Positions 8,667 to 18,346 are shown, counted from the stretch's first letter. The stretch: DNA of 64,000 nucleotides from DATHTC01 sp963746805 (GCA_963746805.1 CAVVCQ010000008.1:620001-684000), one strand, 5' to 3'. Notes: generated by a model from the letters alone, not told the origin. Translations and numbers: made by a program.

Positions 8667-9884
8667 ATGGCCGGCGTCACGTTCGACCGCGTCAGCAAGA
8701 TTTACCCCGACGGCACGCGGGCGGTGAACCAGATCGAGCTCGAAGTCGAGGACGGCGAGTTCATGGTGCTCGTCGGCCCGTCCGGCTGCGGCAAGACGAC
8801 AGCGCTGCGCATGGTCGCGGGGCTCGAGGACATCTCGGAGGGCGTGCTCAAGATCGGCGAGCGTGTCGTGAACCGCGTCCCACCGCGCGACCGCGACATC
8901 GCCATGGTCTTCCAGAGCTACGCGCTCTACCCGCACCTCTCCGTCTACGACAACATCGCCTTCGGCCTGAAGCTCGCGAAGGTGCCGAAGCAGGAGATCG
9001 AGAAGCGCGTCCAGGACGCCGCGCGGATCCTCGGCCTCGACGGCCTGCTCAACCGGAAGCCGCGCGCGCTCTCCGGCGGCCAGCGGCAGCGCGTCGCGAT
9101 GGGACGCGCGATCGTCCGCCAGCCCCAGGCTTTCCTCATGGACGAGCCGCTCTCGAACCTCGACGCCAAGCTGCGCGTGCAGATGCGAGCCGAGATCGCC
9201 GGACTGCAGCAGGACCTCGGCGTCACCACGATCTACGTCACCCACGACCAGATCGAAGCCATGACGATGGGCGACCGCGTCGCGGTCATGCGCAAGGGCG
9301 AGCTGCAGCAGGTCGCCGCGCCGCAGGAGCTGTACGACCGCCCGGTCAACCTCTTCGTCGGCGGCTTCATCGGCAGCCCGGCGATGAACGTCCTCGAGGG
9401 CGAGCTGAGCCGGGCGAACGGCGGCCTCTCGATGAAGATCGGCGATCAGGCGATCGAGCTCGACGCCGCGGTGCTCGACGCCCGGCCGGGCCTCAAGGCA
9501 TTCGAGGGCAAGGACGTCATCATCGGGATCCGGCCCGAGGACCTCGAGGACGCCACCCTTGCCGCCGACACCGCGCAGGGCGCGCGGCTCAAGGGGGACG
9601 TCGAGCTCACCGAGGCGCTCGGCTCCGAGGTCATGGTCCATTTCCACATCGACGCGAAGCACGCCGTGACCGAGGAGACGCAGGAGCTCGCGCAGGACCG
9701 CGGCGACGCGGCGGCGGCGCCCACGGACGACGGCGGGGGTGCGACCCTCGTCGGCCGCTTCGGCGCCCGGACGCGCCTGCGGAAGGGCGAGCCCGCCGAG
9801 GTCGCGGTCGACACGCGCAACCTTCACTTCTTCGACCCCGACACGGGGCTGGGGATCTATGACGGAAAGGAGCCGGTTGGATGA
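8667..9884 (+). CDS. Sugar ABC transporter ATP-binding protein (UgpC/MalK type)
   Basis: A 405-residue cytoplasmic ATPase powering uptake through the two permeases downstream. Walker A GPSGCGKTT (about 37-45), Q-loop VFQSYALYPH, signature LSGGQRQRV and Walker B FLMDEPLSNLDAKLR are intact, and a C-terminal OB/TOBE-like regulatory region (about 240-405) follows, with an Ala/Asp-rich insertion near 340-360. This long form is shared by ATPases serving CUT1 sugar importers. ATG at 8667 lies four bases after GGGAGG; a GTG three bases earlier would crowd the Shine-Dalgarno. The stop overlaps the next gene's start as ATGA. Confidence 0.92.
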   Translation: MAGVTFDRVSKIYPDGTRAVNQIELEVEDGEFMVLVGPSGCGKTTALRMVAGLEDISEGVLKIGERVVNRVPPRDRDIAMVFQSYALYPHLSVYDNIAFGLKLAKVPKQEIEKRVQDAARILGLDGLLNRKPRALSGGQRQRVAMGRAIVRQPQAFLMDEPLSNLDAKLRVQMRAEIAGLQQDLGVTTIYVTHDQIEAMTMGDRVAVMRKGELQQVAAPQELYDRPVNLFVGGFIGSPAMNVLEGELSRANGGLSMKIGDQAIELDAAVLDARPGLKAFEGKDVIIGIRPEDLEDATLAADTAQGARLKGDVELTEALGSEVMVHFHIDAKHAVTEETQELAQDRGDAAAAPTDDGGGATLVGRFGARTRLRKGEPAEVAVDTRNLHFFDPDTGLGIYDGKEPVG

Positions 9885-11215
9885 AGGCGCATCGCTACAC
9901 GTTCCTCCTCACCCTGGTGCTCGCCCTCGCCCTCGCGATGGTGGCGGCGGGCTGCGGCGGCGACGACGACGACGAAGGCGGGGAGGGGGCTGCGACGACG
10001 GGTGGCGAAGCGGCCGCCGGGGTCTCCGGCGACATCAGCATCCTCGCGCTCTGGACCGCCGGCGAGCAGGCGTCGTTCGAGGCCGTGCTCGACGGGTTCA
10101 AGGCGGACAACCCCGACGTCAACATCTCGTACAAGTCCGCCGAGGACGTGGCACCGGTGCTCTCGACCGCGATTCAGGGCGGCAACCCGCCGGACATCGC
10201 GGCCCTCCCGAACCCGGGCCTGATGCGCCAGTTCGTCGAGAGCGGCGACCTCAAGGACATCGAGTTCGCGCGGCCCACCGTGGAGGACAACTTCGCCGAG
10301 TCGTGGGTCGACCTCGCGAGCGTCGACGACAAGCTCTACGGCATCTTCTTCAAGGGCGCCAACAAGTCGACCGTCTGGTACAACGTCCACGCCTACGAGG
10401 ACGCCGGGATCGAGCCCGCCGAGGACTGGGACGCGTTCCTCCAGAACGCCGAGACGCTGAAGCAGTCCGGCGTGCCGGCATGGTCGATCGGCGGCGCGGA
10501 CGGGTGGACGCTCACGGATTGGTTCGAGAACGTCTACCTCCGGCTCGCGGGCGCGGAGAAGTACGACCAGCTCACGGACCACGAGATCCCGTGGACCGAC
10601 CAGTCGGTGAAGGACACGCTGACCGAGCTCCAGAAGGTCTTCGGCGACACGGACAACATCGCCGGCGGCACGAACGGCGCGCTCCAGGCGAACTTCCCGG
10701 ATTCGGTGACCAACGTGTTCGCGAACCTGACCCAGCCGAAGGCCGCGACGGTCTACGAGGGCGACTTCGTCGCCGGCGTGATCCTGGACGAGACGCAGGC
10801 GAAGCCGAACACGGACTTCAACGTCTTCGACTTCCCGTCGGTCAACGGCTCCGACCCGGCCGTGGTCGGCGGCGGCGACATGATCGTGATGTTCAAGGAC
10901 AACCCCGCGGCACAGGCGCTCGTCGAGTACCTCGCCACCCCGGAGGCGGCCGAGATCTGGGCGAAGCGCGGCGGGTTCTCGTCGCCGAACAAGAACGTCT
11001 CGCCGGACGTCTACCCGGACGAGATCCTGCGGACGACGGCATCCGCGCTCGCGAGCGCCGAGACGTTCCGCTTCGACCTGTCCGACCTCACCCCGAGCGC
11101 GTTCGGCGGTGACGCGATGTTCACGATCCTCCAGGACTTCCTCAAGAACCCGGACGACGTGGACGGGACGGCGGACAAGCTGGAGGCGGCCGCGAAGCAG
11201 GCGTACGGCTCGTAG
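9881..11215 (+). CDS. Sugar-binding lipoprotein of the alpha-glucoside importer
   Basis: A 444-residue family-1 extracellular solute-binding protein. The signal peptide ends in a lipobox VAAGC with Cys25, followed by an acidic Asp/Gly-rich tether. Conserved features of the fold include the early ILALWTAGEQASFEAVLDGF segment and the late AQALVEYLATPEAAEIWAKRGGF segment typical of sugar binders. It delivers substrate to the two permeases. Closest in type to alpha-glucoside binding proteins (AglE-like); this rests on its place in the operon and the downstream glucoamylase, not on a ligand assay. The start overlaps the ATPase stop (ATGA), so the two are translationally coupled. Confidence 0.9.
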   Translation: MKAHRYTFLLTLVLALALAMVAAGCGGDDDDEGGEGAATTGGEAAAGVSGDISILALWTAGEQASFEAVLDGFKADNPDVNISYKSAEDVAPVLSTAIQGGNPPDIAALPNPGLMRQFVESGDLKDIEFARPTVEDNFAESWVDLASVDDKLYGIFFKGANKSTVWYNVHAYEDAGIEPAEDWDAFLQNAETLKQSGVPAWSIGGADGWTLTDWFENVYLRLAGAEKYDQLTDHEIPWTDQSVKDTLTELQKVFGDTDNIAGGTNGALQANFPDSVTNVFANLTQPKAATVYEGDFVAGVILDETQAKPNTDFNVFDFPSVNGSDPAVVGGGDMIVMFKDNPAAQALVEYLATPEAAEIWAKRGGFSSPNKNVSPDVYPDEILRTTASALASAETFRFDLSDLTPSAFGGDAMFTILQDFLKNPDDVDGTADKLEAAAKQAYGS

Positions 11216-11225
11216 AGGTCGTCGC

Positions 11226-12584
11226 GTGGCCGCGGTCACACCGAACCCGGAGCTCTCCCCCGACGCGGGGGGAGCTCCGGCCCTCGGTCCCGAGAAGGAG
11301 CCGTGGCGGTCGCGCTGGGGGATCCCGGCGCTGTTCCTGCTGCCCGCGCTCTTCTTCATCGCCATCTGGCTCATCTGGCCGACGATCTTCACCATCCGGC
11401 GCAGCCTCTACAGCAACCGGGGCGGCGAGTTCGTCGGGCTCGACAACTACGAGACGATGTTCAACGACGACATCATCTTCACCGCGATCAGGAACAACGC
11501 CCTCTGGATCCTGATCGTCCCGGCGGCCGTGACCGCGGTGGGGCTCGTCTTCGCCGTGCTGACCGAGCGCGTGTGGTGGGCGACAGCCTTCAAGATCGCC
11601 GTCTTCATCCCGCTCGCCGTCTCGCTGTTCGCGGTCGGCGTGATCTGGCGGATCATGTACGAGCGCGACCCTGACCAGGGGGCGATCAACGCGATGATCG
11701 TCGGCGTCCAGGAGGCGTTCGAGGAACCCGGCGTCCTCTCCCGGGCGCGTCCCTCGACGAGCGCGGTGACCGGCTCGACCGGGCAGGGCTTCACGGTGCA
11801 GAAGCAGGTCTCGTCCGGCGGCACCGTCACGATCGGGCTCACGGCCGTCCCCGCCGGCGACGTGCCCGAGGATGCCCCCGACGCCGCGCCACCGGAGCCG
11901 GTCGACGGCGGGATCTCCGGCGTCGTGTGGCGGGACTTCCAGCCGGGAGGAGGCACGCCGGGCGAGGTCGAGTCGGGCGAGACGGGCCTCGGCGGAGTCA
12001 CGGTCTCGCTCGTCGACTCCGGCGGCGACACGGTCGCGAAGACGACTACGGAGGCCGACGGCAGATTCGTCTTCGACGACGTCGAGTCCGGGCAGCAGTA
12101 CCGAGTCAAGGTCGACTCGGTCACGTTCGCGGCCCCGTTCACCGGCTTCAACTGGCTGGGTGAGAAGCTGATCACGCCCTCGATCATGTTCGCCTACCTG
12201 TGGGTGCAGGCCGGCTTCGCGTTGGTGATCATCGCGGCGGGCCTCGCGGCGATCCCGCGCGACGTGCTCGAGGCGGCGCGGACGGACGGCGGCACCGAGT
12301 GGCAGGTATTCCGGCGCGTGACGGTGCCGCTCCTCGCGCCCGTGCTCACCGTCGTGCTCGTCACGCAGGTCATCGGCGTGCTGAAGCTCTTCGACCTCAT
12401 CCTCGCGATCGCCCCGCCACCGAGCCGCCCCGACGCGACGACCCTCGCCTTCGAGATGTGGCGCCGTTCGTTCAGCGGCCAGAACCTCTTCGGCCTCGGC
12501 TCGGCGATTGCCACGTTCCTCTTCGTCCTCTTCATCCCGTTCCTCGTGATCAACATCCGGCGCTTCAAAACGGAGGCCCGCTAA
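11226..12584 (+). CDS. Sugar ABC permease with inserted extracellular SdrD-B-like domain
   Basis: A 452-residue AglF/MalF-type permease. The membrane part shows an N-terminal helix (about 33-52), helices near 92-113 and 122-142, and the EAA loop EAARTDGGTEWQVFRRVTVPLL (about 349-370) that docks on the ATPase. Between helices, about residues 160-305 are an extra hydrophilic stretch; 228-297 reads as a small beta-sandwich of the SdrD-B/carboxypeptidase-regulatory type (GISGVVWRDFQPGGGTPGE, GLGGVTVSLVDSGGDTV, ADGRFVFDDVESGQQYRVKV). It would face outwards. GTG at 11226 follows the lipoprotein stop by ten bases. The Met codons upstream belong to the shadow of the preceding gene. Confidence 0.88.
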   Translation: MAAVTPNPELSPDAGGAPALGPEKEPWRSRWGIPALFLLPALFFIAIWLIWPTIFTIRRSLYSNRGGEFVGLDNYETMFNDDIIFTAIRNNALWILIVPAAVTAVGLVFAVLTERVWWATAFKIAVFIPLAVSLFAVGVIWRIMYERDPDQGAINAMIVGVQEAFEEPGVLSRARPSTSAVTGSTGQGFTVQKQVSSGGTVTIGLTAVPAGDVPEDAPDAAPPEPVDGGISGVVWRDFQPGGGTPGEVESGETGLGGVTVSLVDSGGDTVAKTTTEADGRFVFDDVESGQQYRVKVDSVTFAAPFTGFNWLGEKLITPSIMFAYLWVQAGFALVIIAAGLAAIPRDVLEAARTDGGTEWQVFRRVTVPLLAPVLTVVLVTQVIGVLKLFDLILAIAPPPSRPDATTLAFEMWRRSFSGQNLFGLGSAIATFLFVLFIPFLVINIRRFKTEAR

Positions 12585-13480
12585 TGGCCACAGCGACCGT
12601 CGAACAGACCCGGGCGGAGCCCGCGGTGATCCAGGAGAGCACGAGGTCGAAGGTGGTACGGCTCCTCGGACGGCTCCCCGTCCACATCGTTCTCGCCGCG
12701 ATCGGCCTCTTCTGGCTGCTGCCGACGCTCGGCCTCTTCATCACCTCGCTGCTGCTCCCCGAGGAGCAGGCCGACCAGGGCTGGTGGAACTTCCTCTTCA
12801 AGCCGAGCACCTGGACGCTCGAGAACTACCGGAACATGTTCGACAACGAGGGGATCACGCACGCCCTCGTGGTCACGACGCAGGTGACGATCGGGGCGAC
12901 GATCCTCCCGATCCTCGTCGCCTCCCTCGCCGCCTACGCGCTTGCGTGGATCGAGTTCCCGGGCCGCGACTGGGTCTTCCTCACGGTCGTCGGGCTGCTG
13001 ATCGTGCCGATCCAGATGGCGCTCATCCCGATCTACCGGATCTACAACACGTTCGGGCTCTTCGACACCGTCCCGGGCCTGATCCTCTTCCACACGGCCT
13101 TCGCGCTGCCGTTCGCGATCTTCCTGCTGCGGAACTTCTTCGCCGGGATCCCGCGCGACCTGATGGAGGCGGCCCGCATCGACGGGGCGTCGGAGCTGCG
13201 CCTGTTCTTCAAGGTGGTGCTGCCGCTCGGCCTGCCGGCGATCGCGTCGCTCGCGATCCTCCAGGTGCTGTTCGTCTGGAACGACCTGCTCATCGGCCTG
13301 ACGCTGGCGCAGGAGAACCAGCCGATCGCACCGACGATCGCGCAGCAGCTGCGGCGCTTCGGCTCGAACCTGGACGTGATCGCGCCGGCGTCGTTCTTCT
13401 CCGCGCTCGTCCCGCTGACGGTCTTCGCGCTCTTCCAGCGGTACTTCGTTCAGGGGCTGCTCGCCGGCTCGGTCAAGTGA
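12584..13480 (+). CDS. Sugar ABC permease (AglG/MalG type)
   Basis: A 298-residue inner-membrane permease with about six helices and the EAA loop EAARIDGASELRLFFKVVLPLGLP, partner of the preceding permease. The N-terminus has a soluble tail of about 30 residues before the first helix (IVLAAIGLFWLLPTLGLFIT). Its ATG overlaps the previous stop as TAATG, and GGAGG sits seven bases upstream. It completes a CUT1-type importer. The downstream gene overlaps by four bases (GTGA). Confidence 0.92.
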   Translation: MATATVEQTRAEPAVIQESTRSKVVRLLGRLPVHIVLAAIGLFWLLPTLGLFITSLLLPEEQADQGWWNFLFKPSTWTLENYRNMFDNEGITHALVVTTQVTIGATILPILVASLAAYALAWIEFPGRDWVFLTVVGLLIVPIQMALIPIYRIYNTFGLFDTVPGLILFHTAFALPFAIFLLRNFFAGIPRDLMEAARIDGASELRLFFKVVLPLGLPAIASLAILQVLFVWNDLLIGLTLAQENQPIAPTIAQQLRRFGSNLDVIAPASFFSALVPLTVFALFQRYFVQGLLAGSVK

Positions 13481-14412
13481 CCGTGGCCGCCCCCGCGGTC
13501 GACGCGCTGGCGCAGCGGTCGACCGAGATCATCCGCGCGGGGCAACACGAGTCGGGCGCGTACGTCGCCTCGCCGTCGTTCGGCGTCTACGGGTACTCGT
13601 GGCTGCGCGACGGCTCGTTCGTCGCCGACGCGATGTCCCGCGCCGGCGAGCGGAAGAGCGCCGAGGCGTTCTTCGACTGGGCAGCGCGCATCGTCCTCGA
13701 CGGACGCGGCTTCAAGGCGCGCTACCGGCTCGACGGGAGCGAGGACGACACCGGGACGTGGCCGCTGCACCAGCTCGACGGCTGGGGCCTCTGGCTCTGG
13801 GCGGTGGCGGGACACTGCGGCAGGCACGACGTCGACCGCACGCGCTGGAGCGAGGCGGCCGAGCGCACGGCCGACTTCCTCGCGCGCGAGTGGCGGTCCC
13901 CGTCGGTGGACTGGTGGGAGGAGCGCGAGGGGATGCACGCGGCCACGCTCGCCTGCGTGGAGGCCGGGCTCGGGGCGTGGGGCATCGAGGCCGTCGACCT
14001 CGGCGTGGCCGAGGACCGGCTCGACGCGTCGCTGCTCTGCCTCGCGTGGCCGTTCGGCCTCCCCGACGGGATCGTCGAGCGCGTCCGCGCGGGCCTGCTC
14101 TCGCCCGGCGGCGGCGTCCACCGGCACCCCGACGACGTCTTCTACGGCGGCGGCGAATGGCTGCTGCTGACCGCGATGCTCGGGCTCGCGGAGCTCGAGG
14201 ACGGCGACGAGGAGTCGGCGTGGACGCGGCTCGACTGGGTCGCGGCGCACGCCGCGCCCGACGGCGGCCTCCCCGAGCAGTCGCAGGACCACCTCCTCCA
14301 CCCGGAGACGTGGCAGTACTGGGTCGACAGGTGGGGCCCGCCGCCGTCGCCGCTCCTCTGGTCGCATGCGATGTTCCTCGACCTCGCCCTCGCGCTCGGA
14401 GTGGCGGCGTGA
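13477..14412 (+). CDS. GH15 glucoamylase-like hydrolase, cytoplasmic
   Basis: A 311-residue (alpha/alpha)6-type enzyme of glycoside hydrolase family 15, expected to release glucose from the non-reducing ends of alpha-glucans. Family landmarks: YSWLRDGSF (about 35-43), QLDGWGLWLW (about 92-101), WWEEREGMHA with the likely general acid near residue 147, and GGLPEQ with the likely catalytic base near 266. No signal peptide is present, so it acts inside the cell on imported oligosaccharide, consistent with its place as the last gene of the importer operon. It lacks the N-terminal beta-sandwich of longer bacterial glucoamylases. GTG start overlaps the permease stop (GTGA). Confidence 0.85.
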   Translation: MTVAAPAVDALAQRSTEIIRAGQHESGAYVASPSFGVYGYSWLRDGSFVADAMSRAGERKSAEAFFDWAARIVLDGRGFKARYRLDGSEDDTGTWPLHQLDGWGLWLWAVAGHCGRHDVDRTRWSEAAERTADFLAREWRSPSVDWWEEREGMHAATLACVEAGLGAWGIEAVDLGVAEDRLDASLLCLAWPFGLPDGIVERVRAGLLSPGGGVHRHPDDVFYGGGEWLLLTAMLGLAELEDGDEESAWTRLDWVAAHAAPDGGLPEQSQDHLLHPETWQYWVDRWGPPPSPLLWSHAMFLDLALALGVAA

Positions 14413-15748
14413 CCGCGGGCGCCCTCGTGTCCGGGCTCGGCGTGAGCGGGCACGCACAGCGACCGCGTCGCGCTGGCTCGACCTTTCCTTCCTCCTCGTG
14501 ATCCTCGTGATGACGGCGCACGAGGCGGAGCACGTCGCCCAGGTGCTGCAGAAGAACGCGCTGCAGAACTCCTGCCCGGTCGACTGCCGCGGCCTGCTCG
14601 GCTTCAAGGCCGACGTCGAGTGGGTGCACTTCACCTACAACCACGCGATCCTCATCGCGCTCGCGGCGATCTACATCGGCTTCGGACTCTGGCGGCGCGA
14701 GTGGCGCGAGCGGAACCCGCCCGCGTGGTGGGCGCTCACGATCGGGATCTTCGGCGTCCAGGGCTACCACGCCGTCGAGCACGCGGTGAAGCTGGAGCAG
14801 TGGCTCACGCGCGGCCACATGTCGCCGCAGCCCGGGATCCTCGGAACACACTTCTCGCTGATCGAGCTGCACATGCTCATCAACACCGTCGTCTTCGGCC
14901 TCGTCCTCTGGGGCTACTTCGGGCTCGGCTTCCACCGGCGCGCCCTGAAACGCTGGGCCACCGTTGCGCTGCCCGCCGCGCTCGTCTTCCTCCTGGTCGC
15001 GCCGACCGCGGTCGCGGTCGTGACACGGACGCCCGTGCAGCGGCTCGAGGCCGGCGTCCACCAGGGCCCGCTCGTCCTCGACTCGCGCGTGAAGCTGGAA
15101 GGCGAGCCCGGCGCGGTCGTCCGCGGCGGCATCCACGTGAAGGCCGGCGGCGTGCAGATCCGCGATGTCGCGGTCGTCGGCGGCGAGGTCGGGATCCTGG
15201 TCGAGCAGGCGAAGAACGTCCTCATCGAGCGCGTGGCGATCCGGAACGCGACCCTCGACGGGATCCGCGCCACCCGCAGCTCCGTGACCGTCCGCGACTG
15301 CACGATCCTGTCGCCGCCGGGCGCGCACGGGATCGAGCTCTCGTTCGCCTCATCGGTCGGGATGAACAGCGTCACCCGCTGCACGGTCGACGGGGGCGCG
15401 GAGGGGATCGTGAGCCATCTCGCGATGGCGTCGTTCCGCGACAACACCGTCCGCGGCACGAGCCTGCACGGGATCTCGCTGACCGAGATGTCGATGGGCG
15501 AGGCCGTCGGCAACACCGTCCTCGACGCGCAAGGCATCGGGCTCTTCTGCGGCGACTACTCGCACTGCGACTTCACTCGCAACACCGTCTCTGGCACGAC
15601 CTCGGCAAGAGACGGCCGCCGCTCGACGATCGGCTACGGGATCCAGTCGCACTACTGGGCGAAGGCGACGCTCGACGGGAACCGCCTCGACGGGAACGCG
15701 CAGCCGACCGGGACGTTCCTGCACGCCAGGCTCGTCCACGACGACTAG
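14366..15748 (+). CDS. Membrane-anchored right-handed beta-helix protein
   Basis: About 460 residues from the first ATG. Five predicted membrane helices (for example LDLSFLLVILVMTAHEA, AILIALAAIYIGFGLW and LPAALVFLLVAPTAVAVV) are followed by an extracellular right-handed beta-helix of NosD/pectate-lyase type (about 200-450), seen as repeated IRDVAVVGG, IERVAIRNATLDGI and FRDNTVRGTSLHGI coils. The membrane half is rich in His (HEAEHVAQ, HFTYNHA, GYHAVEHAVKL), which could bind metal. I do not recognise a family with this exact combination. The start is uncertain: ATG 14366 overlaps the glucoamylase by 47 bases, whereas a GTG at 14409 (GTGA overlap) is in another frame and would need a frameshift. 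Confidence 0.6.
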   Translation: MRCSSTSPSRSEWRRDRGRPRVRARRERARTATASRWLDLSFLLVILVMTAHEAEHVAQVLQKNALQNSCPVDCRGLLGFKADVEWVHFTYNHAILIALAAIYIGFGLWRREWRERNPPAWWALTIGIFGVQGYHAVEHAVKLEQWLTRGHMSPQPGILGTHFSLIELHMLINTVVFGLVLWGYFGLGFHRRALKRWATVALPAALVFLLVAPTAVAVVTRTPVQRLEAGVHQGPLVLDSRVKLEGEPGAVVRGGIHVKAGGVQIRDVAVVGGEVGILVEQAKNVLIERVAIRNATLDGIRATRSSVTVRDCTILSPPGAHGIELSFASSVGMNSVTRCTVDGGAEGIVSHLAMASFRDNTVRGTSLHGISLTEMSMGEAVGNTVLDAQGIGLFCGDYSHCDFTRNTVSGTTSARDGRRSTIGYGIQSHYWAKATLDGNRLDGNAQPTGTFLHARLVHDD

Positions 15749-15757
15749 GTTGGACCG

Positions 15758-16998
15758 GTGCAGATCCTCGCCAGGACCGGGCACCCGGACTTCCTCGACC
15801 TGCCCTGGACCGAGCCACTCGAGGAGTGGGAGCACGAGCGCCTCGTCCAGGTCGTCCGCGGCATCTCCCGCCACGTGGTGCGCTTCGTCGAGTACGACGG
15901 CGCGGTCTACGCGCTGAAGGAGCTCCCGGCCCCACTCGCGCGGCACGAGTACGGACTGCTGCGGCGTCTCGGGGCGGAGGGCATGCCCGTGGTCGACGGC
16001 GTCGGCGTCGTCAGCGGGCGCGGGCCCGACCTCGAGGCGGTGCTGATCACGCGCCACCTCGACTACTCGCTGCCGTACCGCGCGCTGTTCGGGACGCGCG
16101 GCCTCACCGACCTGCGCGCGAAGCTGCTCGGCTCGCTCGCTGAGCTCCTCGTCCGGATCCACCTCGCCGGCTTCTTCTGGGGCGACTGCTCGCTCTCGAA
16201 CACGCTCTTCCGCCGCGACGCCGGCGCGCTCTCGGCCTACCTCGTGGACGCGGAGACGGGCGAGCTGCACCCGTCGCTCACCGACGGCCAGCGCGGCCAC
16301 GACCTGATGCTCGCCGAGGAGAACATCGCGGGCGAGCTGATGGACGTCGAGGCCTGGCGCGGGCTGCCGGAGGGCATCGACCCCTTCGAGATCGCCGCCG
16401 GCGTCGTCGAGGCGTACGAGTCGCTCTGGTCGGAGCTCACACGCGAGGAGAGCTTCGGACCGGACGAGAAGCACCGCATCGAGGAGCGCCTGCGGCGCCT
16501 CAACGAGCTCGGCTTCGACGTCGAGGAGATCGAGCTCGTGCGCGACGGCGACGCGCTTCCGGCTGCGCCTCGACCCGCACGTGGTCGAGCCCGGCCACCA
16601 CCGCCGGCGGCTCCTCCATCTGACGGGGCTGAGCGCGCAGGAGAACCAGGCGCGCCGCCTGCTCAACGACCTCACCCGCTTCCGCGCGTCGGTCGAGGAG
16701 GAGGCCGGGCGGACGCTGCCGATCACGGTCGTCGCCTACCGATGGCTCTCGGAGGTGTTCGAGCCGGCGGTGGCGGCGGTGCCCGAGGAGCTCTGGGGCA
16801 AGCGGGAGGCGGCCGAGGTCTTCCACGAGATCCTCGAGCACCGCTGGTACCTGTCGGAGCAGGAGGGGAAGGGCGTGGGGATCCTCGAAGCGGCCGAGGT
16901 CGTACGTCGAGAACGTCCTGCGGCACGCGCCCGACGAGCGGATCGTGAGCAGCGGGGCCGAGCCGGAGATCGAGACCGAGGTGGAGTCTCGGCTGTGA
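15758..16998 (+). CDS. DUF4032 protein with kinase-like N-terminus (frame broken twice)
   Basis: About 412 residues if read through two one-base frame shifts. The N-terminal part (about 1-190) looks like a lipopolysaccharide-kinase/RIO-type small-molecule kinase fold: VYALKELP with the ATP lysine, the catalytic-loop-like HLAGFFWGDCSLSNTLF, and YLVDAETGE as the metal-binding Asp region. The rest is DUF4032 (LTGLSAQENQARRLLNDLTRFRAS, LPITVVAYRWLSEVFEPAVAAVP, EILEHRWYLSEQEG). Shifts of +1 are needed near 16553 (into FRLRLDPHVVEPGHH) and near 16898 (into YVENVLRHAPDERIV). Both sides of each break are well preserved. Function is unknown in the family. Stop overlaps the next start (GTGA). Confidence 0.75.
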
Positions 16999-18267
16999 GC
17001 GTCGTCGTCCCGCGCGGCGAGGAGGTGCCGTTCGCGACGGCCGAGGAGGTGCGGCGGTACGCCGAGGCCACCGTCCGTTCCGGCCTCGGGATGGAGCCCG
17101 GCGACCTCGTCGTGGTGGCGGCGCACCCGGGGCACCGTGCGTTCGTGGTCGCAGTCGCAGACGCCGCCTACCGTGGCGGCGCGCGGCACGTCGAGGTCGC
17201 GTACGACGACCCACTCGTGCGGGCGGCCCGGATCCGCCACGTCGCCGACGAGCTGCTCGGGCCGGTGCTGCCGTGGGACCGGCGGCGGCGACGGGCGCAG
17301 CTCCAGCCGGACACCGGTCTCGTGTTCGTGGACGGCGAGGTGGAGCCGGACGCGTTCGAGGGCCTTCCGCCCGATCGCGTCTCGGAGGACTTCCAGCGGC
17401 AGGTGACCGCGACGCCGTGGTACCTGCGCGCGATCCAGCGCGAGGAGCGACGGGCGACGATCGTGGCGTGGCCGACGGAGGCATGGGCCCGACAGGTCTT
17501 CCCCGAGCTGGACGCGGTCGAGGGCGCAGCGGCTGCTGTTCCAGGACCTGCTCTGGTTCTGCCGGATGGGGCCGGACGATCCGCCCGGCGTCGAGGGCTG
17601 GGAGCGGCACGTGGCGACGCTGGGCGAGCGGGCGGCGCGTCTCACGGAGCTGGGTCTCGCCCGGCTCGAGCTGCGGGCGCCGGGGACGGAGCTCTCGGTC
17701 GCGCTCTCGCCGCGGACGCGCTGGCTCGGCGGGCTCGACACGGCGGCGCACGACGGGAGGCGCTTCGCCGGGAACATGCCGACGGAGGAGAACTACACGA
17801 CGCCGCACTTCCGGGGGGCCGAGGGCACGTTCCGGTGTACGAAGCCGCTGTCGCTGCACGGGAAGGTCGTGGACGGGATCGCGGGCGAGTTCCGCCGCGG
17901 GAGCCTTGTCCGGCTCGAGGCGGCGACGGAGGAGCAGCGGGACTTCCTGGCGGCGTTCCTCGACATGGACGCGGGCGCGCGACGGCTCGGCGAGGTGGCG
18001 CTCGTGGACGCGTCCTCGTCGCGCATCGGCCGTACCGGGCGGGTGTACGAGAACACGCTGCTGGACGAGAACGCGGCGGCGCACTTCGCCTTCGGCTTCG
18101 GGTTCGGCGTCGCGCGGGAGCCCGACGACCGCGAGGGCGCGCGGACGGTGAACCGGTCGTCGATGCACCTCGACGTGATGATCGGGACGGACGACTTCGA
18201 CGCCGTCGGTGTCACGGGCTCGGGCGACCGGATCGCGCTGATCGAGTCCGGCACCTGGCAGCTGTAA
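16995..18267 (+). CDS. M29 (AmpS/PepS-type) aminopeptidase, first copy (frame broken)
   Basis: About 424 residues when one +1 shift near 17522 is allowed. M29 metallo-aminopeptidases are cytoplasmic enzymes with two metal ions. Metal-site segments are visible in the second half: MPTEENYTTPHFRGAEGTF, GEVALVDASSSRIGRTGRVYENTLLDENAAAHFAFG and SSMHLDVMIGTDDF. The N-terminal half ends at FPELDAVEG and the intact reading resumes at QRLLFQDLLWFCRMGPDD, matching the equivalent segment of the second copy downstream. GTG start at 16995 overlaps the DUF4032 stop by four bases. Confidence 0.85.
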
Positions 18268-18333
18268 CGAATCCGTGCCGTTGTCCGCGGCGCCGCCCGG
18301 GAACGGGTAGCGTCGAGTGCCGATCAGAAAACC

Positions 18334-18346
18334 GGTGCCAGACACC
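18334..18346. repeat. REP-like hairpin before the Y1 transposase
   Basis: GGTG-CCAGA-CACC is a 4-bp stem with a five-base loop, 21 bases upstream of the transposase ATG. REP-associated Y1 transposases act on short hairpins of this kind beside their genes. No second copy was found in this window, so recognition by this transposase is inferred. The surrounding 18268-18366 shows nothing else. Confidence 0.45.
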
